Assembly: GCA_028291515.1 (NCBI GenBank)
Contig: JAQGHU010000039.1
Location: 62,001-126,000, forward strand
Source of the DNA: Schlesneria sp.
GTDB taxonomy: Bacteria > Planctomycetota > Planctomycetia > Planctomycetales > Planctomycetaceae
Length of the DNA stretch: 64,000 nt
Reading direction: 5' to 3'
The translations under genes were made by a program, and so were the position numbers. Shown here one piece after another: positions 44,094-52,490 of the stretch. Numbering within the stretch: the stretch's first letter is position 1; each line of letters begins with the position of its first letter. Under the pieces are notes generated by a model. That model had not been told where the DNA came from, did no database searches, and saw only the letters and a program-made list of their open reading frames with translations.

Positions 44094-45488
44094 ATGACTC
44101 AACCGATCCAGTTCGCCGGTGAAACCAAATCGAATGCCGCTCGGCAGATCATCGCCGATCAAGAGCCCGTCGCACTGCGGACGTTTACCCCTTCACAAGC
44201 CGTGTTCGCCAAATCCGCCGGTTCCTGTCATTGGACACCCGAGGGACGCAAGCTTTATGATTATTCGTCGGGCGTTCTCGTCGCGAACCTCGGTCACAAT
44301 CCCCGGCGCTGGATGCAGCGGTTTGCCAAATACTTGAACTGGTCCCCTGAAGGTCTCTTCGGTACCGAGGCCAAGTCGGACGAATACGTGCCCGCCGTCA
44401 CCATGACGGCCTACAACGGCATTACCGAGATCGAAACGCAGGCCGTCCAGCGACTCCTCGCCAACCTTCGCAAATCCAAAGGCAGCGACCGACTGAATAC
44501 GATCGTCTGGGCAGCGTCGGGGTCCGAAGCGATCCAGAAGGCGCTCTGGGCCTGCCTGGCTCGCGATCGGACTCGAGACATGATCCTGGCAACGCGCTAT
44601 GGCTTTCACGGGAAGAAGGGCTTGGCGAATGCCGTGACCGGATCCGAAAAAGATTCCGAACGAGATCCTCGCGTGAAGTTCATTAGCTTCCCGATGGAGG
44701 AGATCATGGACGCTGGTGTTGTCCCATCGGCCATCGATATCGCCAAATATCGAGCGGAGCTGGATGACATCTGGCGTCAGTTCGGACGTAAGCTGACCTG
44801 CCTGATCACCGAACCCTACCTCGGCGGGGGGGGCAGCTTTCACCCCAATGCGGCCTATCATCAGATGTTGCAGCAGTTCTGCCGCGAACACGATCTGGTC
44901 TTCATCTTCGACGAAGTCCAAGCCAATTTTGGCCGCACCGGCTCGATGTACGCCTTCGAAGAATATGGTGTCGAACCCGACATGGTTGTCCTCGGCAAAG
45001 GCCTGGGGAACGGCGTCCCCGTCGCTGCTGTCGCCGCCAACCGCGAAATCTTCAGCGTCATGAAATACGGTGAAGCGTCCGACACCTGGAGCGCCAATCC
45101 TCTCTCGTGCGCCGCGGTGCTCGCGACGCTCGACGAGTTTGAATCGACGGATGTCCTGAAACATGTCCGTGAACTGACACCACTGTTTCTGGAGGGCCTG
45201 AACCGACTCAAGCAGACCGGGCTTGTGAATCATGTCCGCGGCGAAGGCCTCGTCTTCGGTTTCGAGTGCGCCCCCGCCGGATCACTGTCCGCAAGCGAGG
45301 TCGCCGCCAAGATCGTCGAAGCTTGCTACCTGGGAAAAGAGGGCGTTGGCATCCATTTGCTGGGTGCCTTGGCCGGAAAAGTCTTGAGAGTCAGCCCACC
45401 ACTGACAATTTCCATCGATGACGCCAAAGCATCGCTGGCGCTGCTGAACGACATCGTGGTGTGTGTCGCCAGCAAACTGCGACAATAG
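44094..45488 (+). CDS. Class III PLP aminotransferase
   Basis: 464 residues, fold type I. Blocks seen: YDYSSGVLVANLGHNPRR, WAASGSEAIQKALW, ATRYGFHGKKGLA, LITEPYLGGGGSFHPNAAYH, the PLP-phosphate/pyridine Asp in LVFIFDEVQANFGRTG, the Schiff-base Lys in VVLGKGLGNGVPVAA (about residue 302) and DTWSANPLSCAAVLATL. It belongs to the GabT/ArgD/4-aminobutyrate group; the amino donor and acceptor are not evident. Neighbours (dehydrogenase upstream, isomerase divergent) would fit amination of an oxidised sugar or cyclitol, but a plain omega-aminotransferase is equally possible. A small zinc-ribbon gene starts 11 bases downstream. Confidence 0.87.
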   Translation: MTQPIQFAGETKSNAARQIIADQEPVALRTFTPSQAVFAKSAGSCHWTPEGRKLYDYSSGVLVANLGHNPRRWMQRFAKYLNWSPEGLFGTEAKSDEYVPAVTMTAYNGITEIETQAVQRLLANLRKSKGSDRLNTIVWAASGSEAIQKALWACLARDRTRDMILATRYGFHGKKGLANAVTGSEKDSERDPRVKFISFPMEEIMDAGVVPSAIDIAKYRAELDDIWRQFGRKLTCLITEPYLGGGGSFHPNAAYHQMLQQFCREHDLVFIFDEVQANFGRTGSMYAFEEYGVEPDMVVLGKGLGNGVPVAAVAANREIFSVMKYGEASDTWSANPLSCAAVLATLDEFESTDVLKHVRELTPLFLEGLNRLKQTGLVNHVRGEGLVFGFECAPAGSLSASEVAAKIVEACYLGKEGVGIHLLGALAGKVLRVSPPLTISIDDAKASLALLNDIVVCVASKLRQ

Positions 45489-45499
45489 GCCATTCGCCA

Positions 45500-45919
45500 A
45501 TGCCTGATCCAGATTGCGTCGGTAAATGTCCGTTTCAAGATGAGGATCAAGTGACGACCAATCTCGTCTGTCCCGCTTGTCAGGCCACTTTTATTTCGCC
45601 GCCTCGATCGGAAAAGCGGATTCGCTGTCCAGCCTGTGGAGAAGTACATCCCAGCACACCCAAAAAACGGGAGGTTGCCAAAGCGAACTCCGGCGGTTTG
45701 AAATGTCCGGGCTGCAAACGCATCATGGTACGCGGGGTCAACTATTGCGTGGCCTGTAACCTCAGTTTGTTCGATGCCTGGGGTGATGCGGAAAAAGACG
45801 CCGTAGGCGCAGGACGGCGAAACGAGGTCCGGGGTTACGCGGAACTAGCTGCGAAAACAGTCCGCATCTTTGTCTACTTCATTACACTTCGTTGGGACAA
45901 GATTCTCGGCGAGTTTTGA
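45500..45919 (+). CDS. Small zinc-ribbon protein
   Basis: 139 residues from the ATG at 45500. Three CxxC-type pairs are visible: LVCPACQATF with IRCPACGEVHP, then LKCPGCKRIM with NYCVACNLSLF, forming two zinc ribbons. The tail, AAKTVRIFVYFITLRWDKILGEF, is weakly hydrophobic and may sit on the membrane. No enzyme motif. Eleven bases behind the aminotransferase stop, so probably co-transcribed, though functional linkage is uncertain. Confidence 0.65.
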   Translation: MPDPDCVGKCPFQDEDQVTTNLVCPACQATFISPPRSEKRIRCPACGEVHPSTPKKREVAKANSGGLKCPGCKRIMVRGVNYCVACNLSLFDAWGDAEKDAVGAGRRNEVRGYAELAAKTVRIFVYFITLRWDKILGEF

Positions 45920-45928
45920 CGTCGTGCG

Positions 45929-45945
45929 TCGGCAGATCTTGCCGA
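45929..45945 (+). terminator. Hairpin after the zinc-ribbon gene
   Basis: TCGGCA and TGCCGA pair perfectly around a 5-base GATCT loop, ten bases after the stop codon. No clear T-run follows, so it is a weak terminator call. Confidence 0.35.
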
Positions 45946-46117
45946 TCACTTTCGGGAACCTACAACTCTTCTTTTCGTAATAATTGATTATCTCACTACA
46001 GTCTCACAAATCCTCAATCTCGATGAAAACAACCTCCGATTAAAAAGGTTGACCATCGCGGCACGCTGCTCACCGCGACGGATTTGATGCGAACCTGAAC
46101 GCATTCGCGAGGAAATC

Positions 46118-46756
46118 ATGATACGAAAACACGTCGTTATTTCGGGAACAGGGCGAGCGGGCACCTCGTTCCTGGTCGAGTTGCTGACACACCTGGGCTT
46201 AGACACCGGCTACAGCATCGAAGACATTGCCAAGCACAAATCGAAAGCGGCGCGGGCGGGACTGGAACACGATATCCGCCGCGATAATTCTCCGTACATT
46301 GTGAAGAGCCCCTACTTCTGCGAGCACGCGGATGAGGTTCTGGACCGTGGCGATATCGTCGTGGAGCACATTTTTGTTCCCATGCGTGATCTGCACGCTG
46401 CCGCTGAAAGTCGGCGATTCGTGACGCGGGAGACTGTTTCTTCCATGCCTCTACTGAAGCGCATCTGCTACACGTTCTTTCCGAAAACGCTGGCTGGTGG
46501 GATCTGGCACACCGAACAAGGCAAAGATCAGGAAAGCGTGCTTCTGGAGCAGGTCTACAAGCTGGCGTTATCGGTATCAAAGAAAACGGTACCCATCACG
46601 CTGCTGCAGTTCCCTCAACTTGTCAAGGATGCATCGTATCTCTACGAAAAACTGCAGCCACTGGTTGGCGACACCAGCTTCTATGAGTTCGAAGCGGCGT
46701 TCGACAAAGTAGCGAATCGCGATCTCGTCCACAGCTTCAGCGCGAACGATCGCTGA
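46118..46756 (+). CDS. Sulfotransferase-like P-loop protein
   Basis: 212 residues. The N-terminus MIRKHVVISGTGRAGTSFLVELLTHLGLD places a P-loop-like GTGRAGTSFL where sulfotransferases bind the 5'-phosphosulfate of PAPS. The middle has SPYIVKSPYF and HIFVPMRDLHAAAESRRF, like the 3'-phosphate-binding Arg/Ser strand (VRDPxxxxxS) of the family. The C-terminal part is shortened and lacks the KxxxGxxGxW loop. Role unknown; it may act on a sugar or lipid, or be a related kinase-like P-loop protein. It ends at a strong bidirectional terminator shared with rplU. Confidence 0.65.
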   Translation: MIRKHVVISGTGRAGTSFLVELLTHLGLDTGYSIEDIAKHKSKAARAGLEHDIRRDNSPYIVKSPYFCEHADEVLDRGDIVVEHIFVPMRDLHAAAESRRFVTRETVSSMPLLKRICYTFFPKTLAGGIWHTEQGKDQESVLLEQVYKLALSVSKKTVPITLLQFPQLVKDASYLYEKLQPLVGDTSFYEFEAAFDKVANRDLVHSFSANDR

Positions 46757-46813
46757 AACGCTCGTCTTACGGATAGCGAGTTCCAGAACTCGGACAGGCC
46801 TGTGAACCCAAGA

Positions 46814-46848
46814 AAAAACGGCGAAGCCATTTTGGCTTCGCCGTTTTT
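46814..46848. terminator. Bidirectional intrinsic terminator
   Basis: AAAAACGGCGAAGCC and GGCTTCGCCGTTTTT pair perfectly over 15 bases, with a 5-base ATTTT loop. A-run and T-run flank the GC stem on both strands, so it can end both the sulfotransferase-like gene (plus) and rplU (minus). Confidence 0.9.
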
Positions 46849-46879
46849 CCAGATTTTGTCAGCTGCGACCAACCGGCAA

Positions 46880-47239
46880 TTAGACCGGCTGTTCAACAGC
46901 ACGCTCGACGACTTGCAAACCAGGAACAGCGATTCCGGTGATTCGCACGCGAGTATATTTCTGTCGATGACCCGTGTGACGTCGCGATGCATTACGGCGA
47001 TGGAACGTCTGGATTTCGAGCTTGATGCCCTTGTATTCCGCGACGACCACTTCGGCAGTCACAGCGGCACCGTCGATCAACGGTCGCCCAACCACGCTGG
47101 CACCGCCGGCGTTCGCGATCAGCACATTGCTGAACGTCAGAACTTCACCGTCCTTGGCTTCACTACGAAAATCGACAGCCAAAACGTCGCCCTGACGAAC
47201 TTTGTACTGACGGCTACCATCTTCAATTACCGCGAACAT
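46880..47239 (-). CDS. rplU: 50S ribosomal protein L21
   Basis: 119 residues. MFAVIEDGSRQYKVRQGDVL and the signature HRRNASRRHTGHRQKYTRVRI, which binds 23S rRNA, are typical of L21, with the usual length plus a short C-terminal tail (VVERAVEQPV). It follows the RNase E/G gene by 122 bases that contain two hairpins. The usual partner rpmA (L27) is not downstream: a terminator is. An RNase E/G-rplU order occurs in several phyla, so this part of the arrangement is not new. Confidence 0.96.
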   Translation of the reverse strand: MFAVIEDGSRQYKVRQGDVLAVDFRSEAKDGEVLTFSNVLIANAGGASVVGRPLIDGAAVTAEVVVAEYKGIKLEIQTFHRRNASRRHTGHRQKYTRVRITGIAVPGLQVVERAVEQPV

Positions 47240-47284
47240 GCCAGCACTACCTCGAAACAGTCTGAAAACTAATTGACTAAGTTC

Positions 47285-47342
47285 GCACCGTTTTATGGTG
47301 CACTAGCTCATTCCACACCGCCACGACGTGCGGCGGAGTGGA
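47285..47342 (-). promoter_or_regulatory. Two tandem hairpins in the leader of rplU
   Basis: Between the RNase E/G stop and rplU, the minus strand can fold first a hairpin at 47342-47312 (TCCAC-x-CCGCC against GGCGG-x-GTGGA, one central A-A mismatch) and then a short one at 47301-47285 (GCACC against GGTGC, 7-base loop). They could end the RNase E/G message partly, be processed by RNase E itself, or form an L21-binding leader. No Rfam match can be claimed. Confidence 0.4.
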
Positions 47343-47361
47343 GTTTGGCAAGGATAATCGA

Positions 47362-48993
47362 TCACGCCTTCGATTTCGAGCCTGAAGGCGGCAGAATCTT
47401 GACCTCGTTACCCAGATCGCTGGTGCAGTGGAATTGCAGATGCTCCGGCCCGACTCCCGTCACCGCATTGACGTTAATCGCGACATCGTAAACTTCTTCC
47501 AAGTGCGTAATATCACGACGTTTACGATTATTCAAGAATGCGGCCACGCGTTCATGAACGTCGACGGTCACTCGCGAAACATCTTCGCGATTCGCGTTTG
47601 TCATCAGCAGCCGCATGACATCGATCGCCATACTTTCTGCCGTCTTGACCTGTCCTGTCCCTGCACAGCACGGGCAATCTTCGTAGACACTGCGTCGCAA
47701 CGACGGACGAATTCGCTGTCGAGTCATCTCGATCAATCCGAACGGACTGATCCGAAGGATCTTCGTCCGAGCACGATCGCGCCGGACGGCATCATGCAAA
47801 GCACGTTCGACGCCGCGTCGATGCCGCTCGTCTCGCATATCGATGAAGTCGTTGACGATGACGCCGCCAAGATCCCTCAGGCGAATCTGGCGGCTGATTT
47901 CGGCAGCCGCACGCAGATTGACCTGATAAGCATTTTCTTCCGCGTCGTCATCCATGCGGAAGTTACCGCTGTTCACGTCGATCGCCACCAGCGCTTCGGT
48001 CTGATCGATCACGATCGACCCCCCGCCCTTCAGTGGAACGTGGCGACTTTGGATCCGCGTGATCTCCTGCTCGATGTCGTGCTGATGAAAGATCGGCTCA
48101 CGACCGTCATACAACTTCACCGAATCGACGTGTTTCGGCAGCACGATACTCATGAACTCGCGTGCTCGCTCGAACGCGCGTTGTTCATCAATCCAGATCG
48201 CATCGATTTCGGCACTATAAATGTCCCGAATCGTCCGGATGATCATGTCGCTTTCTTCGTAGATGTCGACGGGGGCCGGAAACTTTTTGATCCGCCCGAC
48301 GATCACCGTCCACAAGCGCAGCAGATAATTCAGGTCGCGTTGCAAATCCGCCTGCGATCGATCGACACCTGCCGTCCGGATAATGAAACCCAGGCCTTCC
48401 GGAGGATTCAAATCGCGCAGAATTCGCTTCAATCGCCGACGTGCGTCTTCATCAGCAATCTTCCGGCTGACACCGACTCGTTGCAGACCAGGCATCAGCA
48501 CCAGGTAACGACCGGGGATGCTGATGTAAGTCGACAACGTCGGCCCCTTCGAACCGATGCCACCCTTAATCACCTGTACTAGCACTTCACTGCCGCGAGT
48601 GAAGATCTCTTGAATTGGGGGTTTACCGCGCGCACTTCGATCATTGAAGCGGCCGCGGGCTTTCTCGCGACGACGTGGATCGCCGGCGTCGTCTCCTTCG
48701 CCGCTATCCTCTTCGTCTTCCTCGTCCAGATCCTCTTCACCGTTGACCAGGTGCTTGTAGTACTGGAACTCGACATCGCTGACGTGCAGGAACCCATTGC
48801 GCCCCACGCCGAAATCGACGAACGCTGCCTGGATACTCGGTTCGATGTTGACGACTCGACCCTTGTAGATGTTCCCTACATAGTTTTCGAGGCTGTTACG
48901 TTCGACATACAGTTCCTCCAGCACGCCATCTTCCACGATGGCAATCCGACTTTCCTCGGGCTGGAGGACGTTGATCAGCATTTCCTTCTTCAT
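47362..48993 (-). CDS. rng: Ribonuclease E/G (Rne/Rng family)
   Basis: 543 residues: single-strand endoribonuclease for mRNA turnover and rRNA processing. N-terminus MKKEMLINVLQPEESRIAIV, then an S1-like domain (NIYKGRVVNIEPSIQAAFVDFG). Inside the S1 domain, where other family members have a short loop, about 50 charged residues are inserted (EEDLDEEDEEDSGEGDDAG, then an Arg-rich run). The catalytic Asp pair is seen in ALVAIDVNSGNF and GGVIVNDFIDM. The zinc link DCPCCAGTG between half-sites is present. It lacks the long C-terminal scaffold of E. coli RNase E, so is nearer to RNase G in plan. Operon with rplU downstream. Confidence 0.93.
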   Translation of the reverse strand: MKKEMLINVLQPEESRIAIVEDGVLEELYVERNSLENYVGNIYKGRVVNIEPSIQAAFVDFGVGRNGFLHVSDVEFQYYKHLVNGEEDLDEEDEEDSGEGDDAGDPRRREKARGRFNDRSARGKPPIQEIFTRGSEVLVQVIKGGIGSKGPTLSTYISIPGRYLVLMPGLQRVGVSRKIADEDARRRLKRILRDLNPPEGLGFIIRTAGVDRSQADLQRDLNYLLRLWTVIVGRIKKFPAPVDIYEESDMIIRTIRDIYSAEIDAIWIDEQRAFERAREFMSIVLPKHVDSVKLYDGREPIFHQHDIEQEITRIQSRHVPLKGGGSIVIDQTEALVAIDVNSGNFRMDDDAEENAYQVNLRAAAEISRQIRLRDLGGVIVNDFIDMRDERHRRGVERALHDAVRRDRARTKILRISPFGLIEMTRQRIRPSLRRSVYEDCPCCAGTGQVKTAESMAIDVMRLLMTNANREDVSRVTVDVHERVAAFLNNRKRRDITHLEEVYDVAINVNAVTGVGPEHLQFHCTSDLGNEVKILPPSGSKSKA

Positions 48994-49733
48994 CGCTCAC
49001 CCTTGTCTGCGGGCGAGTGCGAGAATTGCCGGACGATCGCAACGAATCTGTCACCCAAATAGACGGCCGCAACGGCTGACCATTCGATCGCAGGGAACAT
49101 AATTTCACGGCAATTTCCGTGAAGTCCCTGATCTGGACAAATGCGATGCAAACAGACAACGACTGGTCGATGTGACAGGCGGGTCGAGAAGATAGGACAT
49201 CCCCTCGAAGCACACGTGAACAGAAATCTGCACTAACAAGCGGGGCATTCCTTGTGTCATTCTCCAAAGCCAACGGCACCGACGACGAATTCGTCTGCAG
49301 ATGCTGTTTCAAGCTTGGGCGACAAGGAGACTGAGATGGCCCTGACTGGGGGTCCGCACCGGAGAGCAATGAAGCATCCACTCCGGAATTATGCAAGCGA
49401 CGCTGCGCGTCAACGGACCCAAGAGGCTTGTTCGGCGGATCTGATTGCGGCGCACGATGCTCCCTGGAGATGGCCGGAATCCGAGCCACTCGGGACAAAC
49501 ATCGGGATCGGACAAAGTTCACAGGGAACTCAACTTGTCCGACATCGCCTGGCACACAGAATCGCACTCTACCTAAACCCATTGATTTGTTTCATCATGA
49601 TCGCGATGGGATACAACCACATCGCCCCGGATGAGGCTCCGGAATCGTCTGATCTCTTCACTGCCGCAGCATTAAAAATGATCAGGCTGCCATCCATCAA
49701 AACATCTCTGCCATCCGCTCCGGGCAATTGCTT
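48994..49733. other. 740-base intergenic region upstream of RNase E/G
   Basis: It lies between the RNase E/G start and the ptsI stop on the same strand. Open frames on either strand here (for example 49252-49788 plus) have no family features, odd composition and no ribosome site, so I do not call them. A structured leader element at 49101-49140 is listed separately. The rest likely holds the RNase E/G promoter and a long 5' leader, and the 3' end of the PTS operon. Confidence 0.5.
49101..49140 (-). promoter_or_regulatory. Stem-loop in the putative 5' leader of RNase E/G
   Basis: An outer stem CAGGGA/TCCCTG and an inner stem TTCACGG/CCGTGAA (6-base loop) form a bulged hairpin about 110-150 bases before the start codon. 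In E. coli, hairpins in the long rne leader let RNase E control its own message; a similar role is an inference here. Confidence 0.4.
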
Positions 49734-51485
49734 TCAATCCAACTGCATCGACTCAGGACAGAGTTTTTTCAACTCTCCCCACAGATAATTCTCAACGTCA
49801 CGCGCGACTTCCAGACTGCTGGCCCGCTCCGCAATACTGACCGCGCGCTCGATCGTCAGATTACGAATGACTTCTTTCAATTCGGGGATCGCATGCGGCG
49901 TCACGCTGATCTGCCGAATGCCCAACCCCACCAGCAGCGGGATGAACATTGGATCAGAACTCATTTGCCCGCAAACCGATACCGGAATGTTATTGTTCTT
50001 TCCGGCTTCAACAACCATGCGGATCAGCCGGATAATGGAGGGATCGCCCGAGCGATACAACCCTGCAACCGCCTGATCAGCCCTGTCGACCGCCAAAGTG
50101 TACTGAATCAGATCGTTCGTCCCAAGCGAGAAAAAGTCGACTTCACGCGCAAACTCTTCCGCCATCACGGCTGCCGCCGGGACTTCAACCATCATTCCGA
50201 CAGGAATATCCCCTCGGTAAGGTACCCCCTGCTCTTCCAAATCTTCCGCGACATCACAGAGAACCATCCGAGCCTGACGAAACTCCAGTAGCGTCGAAAT
50301 CATCGGAAACATGATCCGTAAATCGCCCAGAACGGCGGCTCGAAGCACAGCCCGCACCTGAGTCTTAAAAAGCTCTAAGTGCTTTAAACTAAGTCGGATA
50401 CTACGAATGCTCAGAGCCGGATTCACGCTGTCCGGATACGCCGCACGCAAGGGCCCCGGCATCTTGTCAGACCCTAAGTCCAGCGTACGAATCACGACCG
50501 GTTCGCCCGGAAAGGCTTTCAGGACCTGGCAATAAGCTCGATAGTGATCGTCTTCCGTTGGTTCGCGATTCGATTCGAGGTATAGGAATTCGGTCCGATA
50601 CAGACCAATTCCACTGGCTCCTTTGTCGCGCGACGGCTCGGCTTCGGTGGGAAACTCAATGTTTCCCATCAACTTGATGGGGACGCCATCTTTTGTTTCG
50701 CAGGCGAGCGTACGCAGGGACTGCAGTCGGCGTTCGTGACTGCGAAACCGTGCTTCGGAATCGCGATATTTGACCAACGTATCGGGATCCGGGTCGATGA
50801 TCACCACCCCGTGGCTACCATCGATAATGATCATTTCGGACCCAGAAACGTCGTCTAAGAACTTACCGATCCCAACGACCGCCGGCAGTTCGAGTGCCCC
50901 CGCCAGAATCGCGGTGTGACTGGTATGCCCACCCACTTCGGTGGCAAAACCCAGGACGAACTTTCGGTCGAGATTGGCTGTTTCGCTAGGCGTCAGATTG
51001 TTCGCCAGCACCAGAACCGGTGCCGTCAGATTCGACAGCTCTTCGCGTCGCTCACCCAGTAGATTTCGGACGAGACGCTTTTCAAGGTCAACGATGTCAA
51101 TCGATCGTTCGGCCAGATACTGCCCACCCAGATCCCGCATCCGCTTCGCGTACAGACGCAAGACTTGGCTGGCAGCGAATTCAGGAGAATTCTGCTGCCG
51201 AATTCGACTCTCGATCTGCTCAATCAATTGCGGATCGCGGGCCAGCAGCAAATGTGCGGAAAAAATAGCAGCATACTGGTCGCCAAGTCGCTCACGAGCC
51301 AATTGCTCGTTCAGCAGGATTTCCTGGCAAGTCGCTTCCAACGCCGCTCGGAACCTCGTCAGTTCCACTTCCACAACATTGACCGAAATCAACTGCTGCG
51401 GAATGCGGTAACTTTCAGCACCGAAAACCATCGCCGGCCCGATGGCCACACCTGGAGAGACGGCGATTCCGCGTTTGATCAGCAT
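49734..51485 (-). CDS. ptsI: PTS enzyme I (phosphoenolpyruvate-protein phosphotransferase)
   Basis: 583 residues: takes phosphate from PEP and passes it to HPr. The start MLIKRGIAVSPGVAIGPA is normal. The phosphorylated His lies in GGHTSHTAILAGALELPAVVG (about residue 190). The PEP-binding barrel has GIGLYRTEFLYL, MFPMISTLLEFRQAR and DFFSLGTNDLIQYTLAVDR; the C-terminal VCGQMSSDP contains the active-site Cys. No N-terminal GAF domain, so it is PtsI-like rather than PtsP-like. It is the last gene of hpf-ptsN-ptsH-ptsI. No EIIB or EIIC is in the window, so a regulatory chain is likely. Confidence 0.95.
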   Translation of the reverse strand: MLIKRGIAVSPGVAIGPAMVFGAESYRIPQQLISVNVVEVELTRFRAALEATCQEILLNEQLARERLGDQYAAIFSAHLLLARDPQLIEQIESRIRQQNSPEFAASQVLRLYAKRMRDLGGQYLAERSIDIVDLEKRLVRNLLGERREELSNLTAPVLVLANNLTPSETANLDRKFVLGFATEVGGHTSHTAILAGALELPAVVGIGKFLDDVSGSEMIIIDGSHGVVIIDPDPDTLVKYRDSEARFRSHERRLQSLRTLACETKDGVPIKLMGNIEFPTEAEPSRDKGASGIGLYRTEFLYLESNREPTEDDHYRAYCQVLKAFPGEPVVIRTLDLGSDKMPGPLRAAYPDSVNPALSIRSIRLSLKHLELFKTQVRAVLRAAVLGDLRIMFPMISTLLEFRQARMVLCDVAEDLEEQGVPYRGDIPVGMMVEVPAAAVMAEEFAREVDFFSLGTNDLIQYTLAVDRADQAVAGLYRSGDPSIIRLIRMVVEAGKNNNIPVSVCGQMSSDPMFIPLLVGLGIRQISVTPHAIPELKEVIRNLTIERAVSIAERASSLEVARDVENYLWGELKKLCPESMQLD

Positions 51486-51589
51486 GCGGCAAAGTTCGCA
51501 ATCGTGACAGTATGGTAAGATCTAGGGAAACCGATGGAACACGAAAAAGCAGATGAATGCTTGCCCAAAAGCCATTCGCAGTCACTGCT

Positions 51590-51880
51590 TCAGGAACGAT
51601 CAAACCCTTCGAATTCCGAGCCGATCAATGTGACCAGTTGTTCGACCGCTTCATTGGCATCGTCGCCGGTCGCATCGATTTCGAGTTCCATTCCTGGTTC
51701 GGCACCCAAGGTCAGCAAGTGCAGCAGGCTTTTCGCATCGACGCGATTGGAGCCGCGTGTCACGAACACCTGGCTACGGAACGATTGCGCTTTTCGCGCA
51801 ATCAACTCCAAGGGTCGCATATGCAAGCCCTTGGAGTTGCGAACCGTTACCATCGCTCGTTGAATACTCGCCGCCACCAT
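51590..51880 (-). CDS. ptsH: HPr-family phosphocarrier protein
   Basis: 96 residues from ATG 51880; ATG 51853 would give 87. Neither has a clear ribosome site. The phosphorylated His is in KGLHMRPLELIARKA (normally GLHARP, so Met replaces Ala). The second site for regulatory Ser phosphorylation is kept in DAKSLLHLLTLGAEPG. Also conserved is the C-terminal AVEQLVTLIGSEFEG. It shares the operon with ptsN upstream (40 bases) and ptsI downstream (104 bases). A regulatory (NPr-like) role is likely from this company; a sugar role is possible. Confidence 0.9.
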   Translation of the reverse strand: MVAASIQRAMVTVRNSKGLHMRPLELIARKAQSFRSQVFVTRGSNRVDAKSLLHLLTLGAEPGMELEIDATGDDANEAVEQLVTLIGSEFEGFDRS

Positions 51881-51920
51881 GTCACACCAATCGCGGAAAA
51901 TTGCCTACCCGCTAACCAAA

Positions 51921-52391
51921 TTAGATTTCGTTGTTGTCCGCTTCTTTCAACAGATCCCATACCGCCACACTCGTCTTCGACTGACGTAGGAACTTGCAGA
52001 AATTGTCATTTCGCAGATGGCGCGAGATGTTTTCCAGCCCGCGCAGGTGATCGCCGGGGCGATCTGGAGGCGAAACCAGCAGGAACATGATGTAGACCGG
52101 TTCGCCATCCAAGCTGTCGAAATCGACTCCCTCTGAGGAAAGAGCGATGGCTGCAATCAGCTTGTCGACGGAGGGGTGCTTGGTATGAGGAACAGCGACA
52201 CCACGACCGATCCCGGTGGAGCCCAATTCTTCCCGCTTCAGAATGGCGGCGACGATCCCAGGTTCATCGGCGGCATTAATGCTGCCAGCTTCCCGTAGAC
52301 CAGCCACCATCGCTCGAATGGCATCTTCCTTGGATCCGACCTTAAGGTCAGGAATAATGGATGCCGATACAACGAAGTCGCACAACTTCAT
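51921..52391 (-). CDS. ptsN: PTS EIIA, nitrogen-regulatory type
   Basis: 156 residues of the mannitol/fructose EIIA fold. The phosphorylated His69 lies in [14 protein letters not shown]; other blocks are [12 protein letters not shown] and [21 protein letters not shown], all typical of PtsN. The start follows GAGAGG. Upstream is hpf (about 98 bases), downstream ptsH. The hpf-ptsN order is that of the rpoN operon in proteobacteria; rpoN itself is not here. Likely output is regulatory: potassium, nitrogen or envelope control, not sugar uptake. Confidence 0.92.
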   Translation of the reverse strand: MKLCDFVVSASIIPDLKVGSKEDAIRAMVAGLREAGSINAADEPGIVAAILKREELGSTGIGRGVAVPHTKHPSVDKLIAAIALSSEGVDFDSLDGEPVYIMFLLVSPPDRPGDHLRGLENISRHLRNDNFCKFLRQSKTSVAVWDLLKEADNNEI

Positions 52392-52490
52392 AAAGAACCT
52401 CTCTTTGCTCGCGCCAGTTCATGGGAGGGACGCGGCCCCTGATTTCTAGATTAAACCCAGTTCTCAGATCTTTGCACTAACCTGAGCGAA

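Noticed and set aside
44193-45233. 346-codon minus-strand open frame inside the aminotransferase gene
   Set aside because: Antisense shadow; the plus strand carries all PLP enzyme motifs.
47428-48582. 384-codon plus-strand open frame inside the RNase E/G gene
   Set aside because: It mirrors the coding strand of a conserved gene, has no family features, and its length follows from codon composition.
48896-49582. 228-codon minus-strand open frame upstream of RNase E/G
   Set aside because: It overlaps the RNase E/G start out of frame, is rich in Arg, Ser and Pro in the way of random frames, and shows no motif.
49252-49788. 178-codon plus-strand open frame in the RNase E/G-ptsI gap
   Set aside because: No recognisable domain, no ribosome site, and it overlaps the conserved 3' end of ptsI in antisense.
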